A stretch of 64,000 nt of DNA from Erythrobacter sp. YT30. Lineage in GTDB: Bacteria; Pseudomonadota; Alphaproteobacteria; Sphingomonadales; Sphingomonadaceae. The number at the start of each line of letters is the position of its first letter. Within the stretch, counting starts at the first letter, position 1. The stretch lies in NCBI RefSeq assembly GCF_001542875.1, contig NZ_LMAF01000002.1, positions 248,001-312,000 on the forward strand. Direction: 5' to 3'. Below the pieces are notes generated by a model. The model did no database searches. It was not told the DNA's origin and saw only the letters and a program-made list of their open reading frames with translations. A program made the translations under genes and the position numbers. Below are positions 25,164 to 33,419 of the stretch, one piece after another.

Positions 25164-25364
25164 ATGTGGAGAATTTGGTTCTATTTCGATATCCGGCGGG
25201 CGCTGGTGGGTCTGCATGTCGCACTTGCTGTGCTGGCATTCACCATCCACTTCATCCTGCTCAGCACGGATAAATACAACTGGCTGGACGACTCCCAGAT
25301 CAAGGGTGCCGGTCCTGCAACAACTGCTGTGGTTGAATCGTCGGAAACCCCGACACTCAGCTGA
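25164..25364 (+). CDS. pufA: Light-harvesting complex 1 alpha subunit
   Basis: A 66-residue LH1 alpha polypeptide: N-terminal MWRIWFYFDIRR, one membrane helix, His29 in FTIHFILLS as bacteriochlorophyll ligand, and the conserved YNWLDD after the helix. The C-terminal tail (AGPATTAVVESSETPTLS) is extended and may be processed. AAAGGAA precedes the ATG. It is 86 bp downstream of pufB, and a stable hairpin follows before pufL, as in other puf operons. Confidence 0.97.
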   Translation: MWRIWFYFDIRRALVGLHVALAVLAFTIHFILLSTDKYNWLDDSQIKGAGPATTAVVESSETPTLS

Positions 25365-25381
25365 CGCAGAGCGAAATGTGA

Positions 25382-25407
25382 GGGGGCAGGTTCGCCTGCC
25401 TGCCTCC
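25382..25407 (+). other. Intercistronic mRNA hairpin with UUCG loop between pufA and pufL
   Basis: GGCAGG (25385-25390) pairs with CCTGCC (25395-25400) around a TTCG tetraloop, with a competing longer pairing of AGG..GCAGG to CCTGC..TCCT. No T-tract follows, so it is not a terminator. In Rhodobacter a hairpin at this position protects the pufBA segment from decay and sets the LH1 to reaction-centre ratio; the same role is inferred here. Confidence 0.6.
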
Positions 25408-25463
25408 TAACAATCGGCTAGAAATTTCTCAGAACCCGTCAATTGGACGGGAAGGATGGACCT

Positions 25464-26288
25464 ATGGCGCTCCTTAGTTTTGAGCGGAAATACCGCGTGC
25501 GCGGTGGCACATTGATCGGCGGCGACCTTTTCGACTTCTGGGTCGGCCCGTTTTATGTCGGCTTCTTTGGGGTGACGACGGCCATCAGCGCTCTTCTTGG
25601 CACAATGCTGATCTTTGCAGCAGCCGCAGACGGCCCCACACTTAATCCCTGGCTGATCGACATTCAGCCACCTCCCATAGACGAAGGCCTTGCAATCGCT
25701 CCCTTGAGGGAAGGCGGTTACTGGCAATGGATCACCGTTTGCGCGGTCATCGCATTTTCTTCCTGGGTGGGAAGGCAAGCAGAAATCAGCCGCAAGCTGG
25801 GCATGAGCTATCATATCCCGATCGCGTTTTCGGTCGCTGTGTTTGCCTACGTTACGCTTAACGTAATCCGGCCTGTCTGGATGGGCGCATGGGGACATGC
25901 ATTCCCATATGGCATCTGGTCGCACCTCGATTGGGTTTCGAACACCGGATATATGTTTGTGAATTTCCACTACAATCCGGTGCACATGCTGGCGATCACG
26001 TTCTTCTTCACGAACTGCCTTGCGCTTGCACTTCATGGCGGTCTGGTGCTCTCCGCAGTCAATCCGTCTGACGGGACTGATGTGAAGACACCCGAATACG
26101 AAGACACCTATTTCCGCGATTTCATCGGCTATTCGGTCGGCACGCTGGGCATTCACCGCGTCGGATTGTTTCTCGCGCTGAACGCCGGTTTCTGGAGCGC
26201 AATCTGCATTGTGATTTCAGGCACGCTGGTCACCGGCAGCTGGGTCGATTGGTGGGATTGGTGGAAAGAAATCCCGGTCTGGTCGTGA
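25464..26288 (+). CDS. pufL: Photosynthetic reaction centre L subunit
   Basis: A 274-residue five-helix membrane protein binding the special pair and quinone cofactors. His174 and His191 (NPVHM, ALHGG) match the special-pair and Mg/Fe ligands H173 and H190 with a one-residue shift, and His231 matches H230. Glu213 and Asp214 (EYEDTY) correspond to the quinone-protonation residues L212/L213. The ATG at 25464 has GGAAGGA upstream; the frame extends to 25443. It is followed by pufM after 14 bp. Confidence 0.98.
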   Translation: MALLSFERKYRVRGGTLIGGDLFDFWVGPFYVGFFGVTTAISALLGTMLIFAAAADGPTLNPWLIDIQPPPIDEGLAIAPLREGGYWQWITVCAVIAFSSWVGRQAEISRKLGMSYHIPIAFSVAVFAYVTLNVIRPVWMGAWGHAFPYGIWSHLDWVSNTGYMFVNFHYNPVHMLAITFFFTNCLALALHGGLVLSAVNPSDGTDVKTPEYEDTYFRDFIGYSVGTLGIHRVGLFLALNAGFWSAICIVISGTLVTGSWVDWWDWWKEIPVWS

Positions 26289-26302
26289 GGAGCAACTGAA
26301 CA

Positions 26303-27226
26303 ATGGCTACATATCAAAACATCTTCACCCAGGTTCAGGTAAAGGCCCCAGCCGAAATGGGTGTCCCGCACCGCGACAACAGTGAGCCGCGGATTGCGGC
26401 CACGGGCTATAGCTACTGGATGGGTAAATTCGGGCAGGCTCAGCTTGGCCCTGTCTATCTCGGCTGGCTTGGCATGATCTCCATCGCGTTCGGCACAGCT
26501 GCGATTGTTATCATCGGCCTTAACATGGCGGCTGATGTCGGATGGAGCCCGCAGGCTTTCATGCGCGAGTTTTTCTGGCTTTCGCTTGATCCTCCGGGCC
26601 CTGAATACGGCTTTAGCCCATTCGTGCCTCTTAATGAGGGCGGCTGGTTCATCATGACTGGCGCATTCCTCACCATATCGGTGCTGTGCTGGCTGGCGCG
26701 GACATATTACCGGGCGAAAGCTCTGGGTATGGGACTGCACATCTTCTGGGCGTTTGCGTCGGCCATCTGGCTGTTTGCGGTGCTGGGCTTTATCCGCCCA
26801 CTCCTGCTCGGCAGCTGGGCCGAAGCGGTGCCTTATGGCGTTTTCCCGCACCTTGATTGGACCAACAACTTTTCGCTGATTTACGGGAACCTGTTCTACA
26901 ATCCATTCCACGCATTATCGATTGTATTCCTGTATGGTTCGGCGATCCTGTTTGCCATGCACGGCGCGACGATCCTTGCAGTGGGCCGGTATGGCGGTGA
27001 GCGCGAGATCGAACAGATCACCGATCGCGGCACAGCCTCCGAACGCGCCGGCCTGTTCTGGCGCTGGACGATGGGCTTTAACGCATCGATGGAATCGATC
27101 CACCGCTGGGCGTGGTGGTTTGCAGTGCTGACGACGCTGACAGGCGGCATCGGCATCCTGCTCACCGGTACCGTGGTCGATAACTGGTATGTCTGGGCGC
27201 AGGAGCATTACTACGCGCCCAAATAA
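26303..27226 (+). CDS. pufM: Photosynthetic reaction centre M subunit
   Basis: A 307-residue partner of PufL. His203 (NPFHAL), His220 (AMHGAT) and His267 (IHRWAW) are the special-pair and iron ligands. Tyr194 (SLIYGN) sits at the position of TyrM210 that tunes primary charge separation. GERE gives the glutamate iron ligand. GAGGAG precedes the start. The transcript ends at a strong hairpin terminator 80 bp downstream, so no pufC tetrahaem cytochrome gene and no pufX follow. Confidence 0.98.
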   Translation: MATYQNIFTQVQVKAPAEMGVPHRDNSEPRIAATGYSYWMGKFGQAQLGPVYLGWLGMISIAFGTAAIVIIGLNMAADVGWSPQAFMREFFWLSLDPPGPEYGFSPFVPLNEGGWFIMTGAFLTISVLCWLARTYYRAKALGMGLHIFWAFASAIWLFAVLGFIRPLLLGSWAEAVPYGVFPHLDWTNNFSLIYGNLFYNPFHALSIVFLYGSAILFAMHGATILAVGRYGGEREIEQITDRGTASERAGLFWRWTMGFNASMESIHRWAWWFAVLTTLTGGIGILLTGTVVDNWYVWAQEHYYAPK

Positions 27227-27305
27227 CCAGGCAGCAATTGCTGACCCGTGCGTGGGCAGAGGTCGATGCGGATCTTCCTCAGCATTAGCGCAAGGGTCAT
27301 CCCCG

Positions 27306-27346
27306 AAGCCCGGCCCCTCTATAATGAGTGGCCGGGCTTTTTCTTT
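27306..27346 (+). terminator. Rho-independent terminator after pufM
   Basis: AAGCCCGGCC (27306-27315) pairs with GGCCGGGCTT (27330-27339), followed by TTTCTTT. The 10-bp GC-rich stem plus T-tract is a textbook intrinsic terminator ending the bchC-puf transcript. The remaining bases to 27487 hold nothing I can assign. Confidence 0.9.
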
Positions 27347-27487
27347 GTGTCGGCGGGAAACCGCAGCAGAAAGACTTGTTGGACGCTCTCTGGCTCGAGC
27401 TCATCTCAGTGTGAGGATACGGAGCACGGAGCGTTCGGCCAGAATCTCAGGCTCGCTCGGTGAGCTTTCGTAGACCGCACGGCGCCT

Positions 27488-27757
27488 CTACTGAGCTGGA
27501 GGCATTCGGGCTTTCAAATCCATGACATGCAGCGGGAATGACAGCGCAAGCGGCAGCGCGATCCAGTACCATGGCGCGCCCACCAATGCGGCGCGAAGGC
27601 CGAGCACGATCAGCGCCGCTGTTCCCAAAAGCGTGAAGATGGGCTTCCAATCCCAACACCGCGTGCGAAGCCAAAGAGCCTCGCAAAACAGAACAGCCAG
27701 GATGAGGTCGGCCGCATGTCCCCGCTCAAAAAGCCAGTGCAGGGCTATGTCAGCCAT
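27488..27757 (-). CDS. Small membrane protein downstream of tspO
   Basis: An 89-residue protein with about three hydrophobic segments (ADLILAVLFCEALWL, FTLLGTAALIVLGLRAALV, WYWIALPLALSFPLHVMDL). It is the last gene of the leftward bchG-pucC-bchP-tspO run, 71 bp after tspO. I do not recognise a family. Position suggests a membrane role linked to pigment synthesis or tetrapyrrole transport. The DNA composition and operon placement support it being real, but a functional assignment is not possible from sequence. Confidence 0.65.
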   Translation of the reverse strand: MADIALHWLFERGHAADLILAVLFCEALWLRTRCWDWKPIFTLLGTAALIVLGLRAALVGAPWYWIALPLALSFPLHVMDLKARMPPAQ

Positions 27758-27828
27758 TGATGAGCAGCGCGCTCAGACAAGGGGCGTATTCAGCGCGCGG
27801 CTCGCCGCCTCTGTTCGCCCGGCAAAGC

Positions 27829-28323
27829 TCAGCCAAAGGGCGCGTTCAGATCAACGATTGCCCAATTGAGCACAGCGGCCACGCTCACCCATGCAAGATA
27901 TGGCACAAGCGAAAGGCTCGCGATGCGCGAATACCGGCCGCAATAGATCATCAGGCCGATGATTGAGAGCCACAACACGCTTACTTCCACCATTGCCCAG
28001 TCGGGACGTTGGAGGCGGAAGAACAGAAGGCTCCAAACGATATTCAGCGCGCCGTTTACCGCAAACAGAGTGATCACACGCTGGGCCACTCGCGCGGTTG
28101 GTGCAGCACGCCATGCAGTGATGCCGGAGACCGTGATGAGACCAAAGACCGCGGTCCAGATCATCGCGAACATCGGATCAGGCGGCGTCCAGGAAGGCTT
28201 TGCGAGGCTTTGATACCACGGCCCTGTGTCCGTCATGCTGGCGCCCAGTGCCGCCACAAAAAGCGCGGCAATCGTTGCCAGAACGATCGGAATCACCAGC
28301 GTTGCTCGAACTGCCACTTGCAT
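27829..28323 (-). CDS. tspO: TspO/MBR family tryptophan-rich sensory protein
   Basis: A 164-residue five-helix membrane protein of the TspO (peripheral benzodiazepine receptor-like) family. The family hallmarks WYQSLAKPSWTPPDPMF, the WTAVFGLI region and late NIVWSLLFFRLQRP are present. In Rhodobacter, TspO binds tetrapyrroles and lowers photosynthesis gene expression under oxygen, acting with PpsR; a similar link is plausible given the nearby ppsR. The ATG at 28323 shares one base with the bchP stop (TGATG); a GTG at 28326 would add one residue. Confidence 0.95.
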   Translation of the reverse strand: MQVAVRATLVIPIVLATIAALFVAALGASMTDTGPWYQSLAKPSWTPPDPMFAMIWTAVFGLITVSGITAWRAAPTARVAQRVITLFAVNGALNIVWSLLFFRLQRPDWAMVEVSVLWLSIIGLMIYCGRYSRIASLSLVPYLAWVSVAAVLNWAIVDLNAPFG

Positions 28324-29519
28324 CACCGTGTCGCCTCTCTCAGCCCAAGAAGGTGGGCTGTATCCTTCAGGAATATCTTCACATGCGCCATAGGCTTGGA
28401 TCGCACGAGCTTCTTGTTCATGTACGCCTGCCAGGTGAGGTGCTGGACGTCCTTGTCATCGCACATGGTCACAAATCGCTCGCGCCGTTTGTCGCTTGAA
28501 TACCAGAAATACTGCATCATGCCGAGAATCCAGAAGACGCGGCCATGATCTTTCATGAAGCGTTTGCGCGCGGTCTTGAGCGCTTTTGCTTCCCCGGTTT
28601 TTAGGAATTGGCTCGCAGCCTCTGCGACATATCTCCCGCCCGTCATCGCGTAGTAAATGCCTTCACCCGATGCCGGCGCGACGATCCCGGCGGCATCGCC
28701 AGCGACAATCACATCGCGGCCATTGTCCCATTTTTTGAGCGGCTTCAGCGGTATCGGTGCGCCCTCGCGGCGGACCGTTTCGCACCGGGAAAGGCCCAGA
28801 TCATCGCGCATGGTTGAAACGGCTCCACGAAGGGAGAAGCCTTTGTTCGCGCTTCCCACGCCAATGCTGGCGGTTTCGCCATGCGGGAAAACCCAGGCGT
28901 AGAAATCGGGAGACAATCGGCCCTGATAGAAGACATCGCAACGCGCGCCGTCGAAGGCGTCGGTGTCATTGTCGGGCGATTTGATGATCTCGTGATAGGC
29001 AAACACGCATTTCACGCGTTCGGCATCGGGCAGGCTCTGTTTTGCCACCGAAGATCGCGCCCCGTCCGCACCGATAATGCAGCGGGCTCTCACGCTCTCT
29101 AGCTCACCCCCGCGCTGTCTGCGAAATGTCACCAAGGGATGTTGGCTGTCATCACGCTCGATCTTCTCAAAAGTTGCCGCCAGCCTTTCCGCACCCGACA
29201 TGCGCGCGCGCTCACGCAGCCATTCGTCGAACTCATCGCGATCCACCATCCCGACATAGCCAATCTCACCCACCGGCATATCGACCGCGCGGCCCGAAGG
29301 CGCGATCATGCGCGCAGAACGGGCGCGGGCAACCAGCAGGCTTTGCGGGACGTCGAAATCGGCAAGCATTCGCGGGGGCACCGCGCCGCCGCAGGGTTTG
29401 ATCCGCCCTCCCCGTTCCATCAGCAGAACAGAGTGACCGGCCAGCGCCAAATCAGTCGCGGCGATGGCGCCGGCCGGCCCGCCGCCTATTACGACGGCAT
29501 CATAAATAGTCTCTGTCAT
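28323..29519 (-). CDS. bchP: Geranylgeranyl diphosphate / geranylgeranyl-bacteriochlorophyll reductase BchP
   Basis: A 398-residue FAD enzyme that reduces the geranylgeranyl tail of bacteriochlorophyll to phytyl. The N-terminal dinucleotide motif VIGGGPAGAIAA, GRIKPCGGAVPPRML, the second flavin motif GADGARSSVAK and DAAGIVAPASGEGIYYA are diagnostic of the BchP/ChlP family. It overlaps the upstream pucC-like gene by 4 bp and tspO by 1 bp, so the run bchG-pucC-bchP-tspO is translationally coupled. Confidence 0.96.
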   Translation of the reverse strand: MTETIYDAVVIGGGPAGAIAATDLALAGHSVLLMERGGRIKPCGGAVPPRMLADFDVPQSLLVARARSARMIAPSGRAVDMPVGEIGYVGMVDRDEFDEWLRERARMSGAERLAATFEKIERDDSQHPLVTFRRQRGGELESVRARCIIGADGARSSVAKQSLPDAERVKCVFAYHEIIKSPDNDTDAFDGARCDVFYQGRLSPDFYAWVFPHGETASIGVGSANKGFSLRGAVSTMRDDLGLSRCETVRREGAPIPLKPLKKWDNGRDVIVAGDAAGIVAPASGEGIYYAMTGGRYVAEAASQFLKTGEAKALKTARKRFMKDHGRVFWILGMMQYFWYSSDKRRERFVTMCDDKDVQHLTWQAYMNKKLVRSKPMAHVKIFLKDTAHLLGLREATR

Positions 29520-30880
29520 GCGAAAACCTCCGCTTCGGGATCGGGTTGAATGGGTTGGGTGGTAGGGCTCCTGCGGGCGGGCGCAGAGATCAGCAGAGCA
29601 AGGAGGGCCGCCGCTACGAACAGCAAGCCTTCAAAGGCGAAGACTATCTGATAAGCGCGGCCCACATCGCCCAAAATGAGGAGCGCAATATCGCGGCCTG
29701 CCGCGCCGAGGAAACCGGCAAATCCGAACGCAATCGCCTGTGATGCGCCCCATACGCCCATGCGTACGCCCTCACGGGTTTTCTCGCCTGCGCCGGCAAG
29801 GCCCATCATTGCCCCGATCGCAGCGACCGCGAACACGCCGTTGCAGAAACCAAGAAACAGCACATTGGCAGTGAGCGGCCAGCCCGGCCCGATCATCGCT
29901 CCCGCGGCAAGCCCGGCAAGTCCAATCGCCGAGCCAACGCAGCCGCTTACGATCCAGAATCTCAAATCGCTAGGAAGTCGCGCCTGAAACGCGCTGCCTC
30001 CAATGCCTGCGACAATCATGCCGACAAGTCCGCCTGCATTGAGCATGCCGCCCAATTGCGTGGAGTCGCCGGGAGCCATGCCGAAAATCTGTCCCGCAAA
30101 TGGCTCCAGGATCAGGTCTTGCATGTTGTACGCCATCATCGAGACGAAGATGAAAATGGTGAAGCGCCGCGCGGCGCGCTCAGCAAAGATCTCGCGGATG
30201 GCGACGCGGAAATCGGGGGCTTCGCCTGATTTATACGTCTCCTCGAACGAGTGATGCCCGCTATCAAGCCGCCACGTCGCGATGACAGTGATGGCGATGG
30301 CGACTGCTGCGAGAGTGACAGCCACTTCGATCAATCGCTCGGGCGAAAAAGGTTTGATCGCCGCGCCCACAGTGATGGCGGAAGCGACGATCCCGGCGAT
30401 CATCATGATCCAAGTGAGAGCAGCGGCAGGTGCGCGCCGTTCCGGTGCGACACTTGATGCGAGTAGCGCAAGCGCCGAAGTGCCCGCGGCGCCCACTCCA
30501 ACACCGATGATCGTGTATCCAAGGATTGCGAGCGCGAAAGCGGCAGTGGATGCCTCTACCATCATCAATGTCGCTTGCGTCGCGAGCAAAGCGCCGCCCG
30601 CAAGCACCACCATTCCGCCGATGATCCACGGCGTGCGGCTTTTGCCCTGATCGGAGCCATGCCCCCATAACGGGCGGCCCAGTTGTACGGCGTAATGCCA
30701 AGCGACGAGGCCCGCAGGTATCGCGGCCACCAGACCGTATTCGACGACCATCAAACGGTTGAGCACCGTGGTCGCCATCATCACGAGCGCGCCGATAGAT
30801 GCCTGCACCAGGCCTATGCGGGCAATCGCGAACCAGCTGAAACCAGCAGAAGCGTTCGAAGACAAAGCCAGGGTAGCCAT
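29516..30880 (-). CDS. PucC-family MFS protein linked to bchG/bchP (Bch2-type)
   Basis: A 454-residue membrane protein with about twelve hydrophobic helices, belonging to the PucC/Bch2 branch of the major facilitator superfamily. GLVAWHYAVQLGRPLWGHGSDQ and RRAPAAALTWIMMIAG are shared with LhaA and PucC. Members aid delivery of bacteriochlorophyll to antenna complexes or their assembly. With no puc operon in the window, this copy between bchG and bchP is more likely tied to pigment handling than to LH2. A second family member, lhaA, lies at 43302. Start shares one base with bchG's stop. Confidence 0.9.
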   Translation of the reverse strand: MATLALSSNASAGFSWFAIARIGLVQASIGALVMMATTVLNRLMVVEYGLVAAIPAGLVAWHYAVQLGRPLWGHGSDQGKSRTPWIIGGMVVLAGGALLATQATLMMVEASTAAFALAILGYTIIGVGVGAAGTSALALLASSVAPERRAPAAALTWIMMIAGIVASAITVGAAIKPFSPERLIEVAVTLAAVAIAITVIATWRLDSGHHSFEETYKSGEAPDFRVAIREIFAERAARRFTIFIFVSMMAYNMQDLILEPFAGQIFGMAPGDSTQLGGMLNAGGLVGMIVAGIGGSAFQARLPSDLRFWIVSGCVGSAIGLAGLAAGAMIGPGWPLTANVLFLGFCNGVFAVAAIGAMMGLAGAGEKTREGVRMGVWGASQAIAFGFAGFLGAAGRDIALLILGDVGRAYQIVFAFEGLLFVAAALLALLISAPARRSPTTQPIQPDPEAEVFA

Positions 30881-31782
30881 CAGATATAGCCCCCCAGCCC
30901 CAGCGCCGCCGCCAGCATGCCAAGCACGTAAAGCGTCACGCCTACGCCGTTATACCACGGCGCGTATTTTGCAGGATTGCTCAAAAGGCGGGGCATCGCG
31001 GCGATCTGCGCGATCAAGACGCCCGCGACGGCCAGTGCCGAGATCGTGTAGCCCCAGGCGGCGAGCAGGGCGATGACGATCACTTGGGACGCGGCCATCG
31101 TCAGGCATGCGAGCCGCGCTGCTCCACTTACGCCAAGTGTGACCGGAAGCGATTTGAGGCCCGTTGCCCGGTCGCCCTCGACAGCCTTGAAATCGTTCAA
31201 TGTCATGATGCCGTGCGCGCCGATGCTGTAGAGCGCGATCACGGTGAGAACTTGCGCAGAAGGCAAAGCGCCCAGCATCACAGTTGCGCCTGTAAACCAG
31301 CTCAATCCCTCATAGGTGAAGCCGACTACGGCGGGGCCTGTCCATCCGCTCGTCTTGAACCGAAAAGGCGGCGCGGAATAAGCCCAGGCGAGTGCGAGGC
31401 CAACCAATCCGGCAATGAACACGAGCGGACCCAGCGCCCAGGCAACCGCAGCCGATACAGCTGTACCGATGAGAGCGATGTAGAGACCCCAGCGCCCGGC
31501 GACACGACCCGACGGGATGGGGCGATCCGGTTCATTGATGGCATCGACATGGCGATCGAACCAGTCATTTACGGCCTGACTTGTCCCGCAAACCAGCGGG
31601 CCTGCTAGTAGAATTCCGCCAGCAACAAACCACATGCGGCCATCCAGTCCCGCTCCTGAAGAGACGGCACCGCACATAAAAGCCCACATGGGAGGAAACC
31701 AGGTGATCGGACGAAGAAGCTGCACAACATCGCGGAGCGCCGGTAGGGGCGCAGCGCGAGTCGAAACGGCCTGCCTGTCCAT
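30880..31782 (-). CDS. bchG: Bacteriochlorophyll synthase BchG
   Basis: A 300-residue UbiA-family prenyltransferase that esterifies bacteriochlorophyllide a with geranylgeranyl diphosphate. The catalytic aspartate motif NDWFDRHVDAINEPDRPIP is exactly that of BchG/ChlG, and DFKAVEGDRATGLKSLP gives the second aspartate region. About eight or nine membrane helices are visible. It opens the leftward operon to tspO. Two PpsR-type boxes lie 30-77 bp upstream of the start. Confidence 0.96.
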   Translation of the reverse strand: MDRQAVSTRAAPLPALRDVVQLLRPITWFPPMWAFMCGAVSSGAGLDGRMWFVAGGILLAGPLVCGTSQAVNDWFDRHVDAINEPDRPIPSGRVAGRWGLYIALIGTAVSAAVAWALGPLVFIAGLVGLALAWAYSAPPFRFKTSGWTGPAVVGFTYEGLSWFTGATVMLGALPSAQVLTVIALYSIGAHGIMTLNDFKAVEGDRATGLKSLPVTLGVSGAARLACLTMAASQVIVIALLAAWGYTISALAVAGVLIAQIAAMPRLLSNPAKYAPWYNGVGVTLYVLGMLAAALGLGGYI

Positions 31783-31811
31783 CTGGGCAGAGTACGTATG
31801 ACACTCTAAGG

Positions 31812-31829
31812 CGTCAAATTATTTTGACA
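31812..31829. promoter_or_regulatory. PpsR-type box (proximal) upstream of bchG
   Basis: CGT-N12-ACA with the inner inverted repeat GTCAAA-TTAT-TTTGAC, a perfect 6-bp palindrome with a 4-nt centre. One base departs from TGT-N12-ACA. It is 30 bp upstream of the bchG start and its centre is 30 bp from the next box, about three helical turns, favouring cooperative binding. Confidence 0.6.
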
Positions 31830-31841
31830 CTATATTCTGAC

Positions 31842-31859
31842 TGTCTCGCGCTTTTGACA
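31842..31859. promoter_or_regulatory. PpsR-type box (distal) upstream of bchG
   Basis: TGT at 31842-31844 and ACA at 31857-31859 separated by 12 nt, an exact match to the PpsR/CrtJ consensus. With the proximal box it forms a tandem operator in the 203-bp bchG-ppsR gap. I see no hairpin terminator for ppsR in this gap. Confidence 0.65.
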
Positions 31860-31985
31860 CCAAATGCGATCAAAAGGCTGAAAATCAGTCGTCGTGCATG
31901 ACAATTGGCCAGCCGAATGACCGCACGCTTTCCACGATTTGAAGGGTGTTGGCGCCGGTTTCAGGCACGCGCTCTGAGCAGAGAC

Positions 31986-33407
31986 CTACTCGCCTTCGCT
32001 CGGCAAATTTCCGAGGCCATAGCGATGAAGCTTGGAATAGAGGCTCTGGCGCGAAAGTCCGAGGATCTCAGCTGCCGAAGCGCGATTGTCCGATGTGTAT
32101 GACAGCGCCGCCTCGATGCACAATCGCTCAATCAAATCGGTGCTTTCGCGGACAATGTCCTTAAGCGACATCCGCCCCACGAGATCGGTGAGTTGTTCAA
32201 CCGAACGCGGCAGATCCTGCGATCCGGGAGGCAGATCGCGCAGGCGCCTTCCAATCGGTCGGATGACAAAGGCATAAAGCGGTTCGTCACCCCCGCTGCG
32301 CACAGCGGAAAGCTCCACCGGTTCACCATCGATTTCATTGCCCGAACGCAGCACCGTGCTGACATTGCGAGCAGCGCCATATTGATCGATCTGACCCTCT
32401 ATTAGGTCGAGATCAATGCCCGGTCTGCCGATGTTTTCAGACAGGTGCTGACCGCGCAATTGATCGAGGCTGGCGGCATTCACCAACTCGACAAAGGCAT
32501 TGTTCGCGTTGACAATTTCCAGATTGCTGTTGGCCACAACAAAGGCATCCGGCATGTTATCGACCAGATCAGCGATCGGCGAGGTTTCGGCCAAGGCGTT
32601 CTCCTCGGCCGGGACCAGGCGAACAAGCAGATATTGCCCGCGATCCTGCGTGAAGCCGGAAAACGATGCGGTGACTTCGCGCGAACCCTTGGCGATCTTG
32701 ATAGTCGCAGGGCCAATCGCTTCGGATGCGAGCGCCGCGCCGACGAGTGCCTGCACCGCATCACGCGATGATCTGTCCACAAGACTGAGCAATTTCTTGC
32801 CCGGAAGACTGCCCAGACGCGCACCCACCAGACTGTGCGCCGAAGGGTTGGCTTCGCGAATGCGCAGGCTCGATGCTTCCACAATCATCACAGGCTCTGC
32901 CGAAAGATCGAACAGCATGCGATAGCGCGATTCCAGCTGGCGCATTCTCAGGTAATCGCGCTCAAGTGATTGTTGTACTTGCAAAAGTCGTTGCTGGAGC
33001 TTGCCCGCTTCCCGCAGATCGCGGCCAAAGGCGATAAAGTGCTCGCCGCCATTGACGCTCAATACGGCATAGCGGATCGGCACATCGCCATTGCGTGTAG
33101 GATGATTGACCTGGCGCCAATGCTGTACCTCTCCGCGTCGTGCGGCGGCCAGCATTTCCATGATCTTGGGCCGGCTTTCGTCGGTAACCGTCTCGATCCA
33201 GTTTTCACCCACCCAATTCTCAAAATCGGGGAAATCCTTGGGATCAAACGCCGCATCCAGAATGGTGCCGGTATCATCGAGAACAAGCGTGACATCGCCC
33301 GCCACCATGGCGAGTTTCTTCGCTGCATCGGCATCCAGGCTATCGAACAGCCCGGAAGCTGCGCCGAAGGGGTTTTTCCCTTCAATGGAGTGCTTGCGTG
33401 TGAGCAT
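31986..33407 (-). CDS. ppsR: PpsR/CrtJ photosynthesis gene repressor
   Basis: A 473-residue regulator with PAS-type domains (around residues 30-130, 160-260 and 280-390, including RYRMLFDLSAEPVMIVEASS and ADLVDNMPDAFVVANSNLEIVNAN) and a C-terminal Fis-type helix-turn-helix (NRASAAEILGLSRQSLYSKL). PpsR represses bch, crt and puc/puf genes under aerobic conditions by binding TGT-N12-ACA. Only one cysteine is present, Cys430 just before the helix-turn-helix; the second cysteine that forms the intramolecular disulfide in Rhodobacter is absent. It is 12 bp downstream of ppaA in the same leftward operon. Confidence 0.95.
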   Translation of the reverse strand: MLTRKHSIEGKNPFGAASGLFDSLDADAAKKLAMVAGDVTLVLDDTGTILDAAFDPKDFPDFENWVGENWIETVTDESRPKIMEMLAAARRGEVQHWRQVNHPTRNGDVPIRYAVLSVNGGEHFIAFGRDLREAGKLQQRLLQVQQSLERDYLRMRQLESRYRMLFDLSAEPVMIVEASSLRIREANPSAHSLVGARLGSLPGKKLLSLVDRSSRDAVQALVGAALASEAIGPATIKIAKGSREVTASFSGFTQDRGQYLLVRLVPAEENALAETSPIADLVDNMPDAFVVANSNLEIVNANNAFVELVNAASLDQLRGQHLSENIGRPGIDLDLIEGQIDQYGAARNVSTVLRSGNEIDGEPVELSAVRSGGDEPLYAFVIRPIGRRLRDLPPGSQDLPRSVEQLTDLVGRMSLKDIVRESTDLIERLCIEAALSYTSDNRASAAEILGLSRQSLYSKLHRYGLGNLPSEGE

Positions 33408-33419
33408 CTTGTTCTTCGC

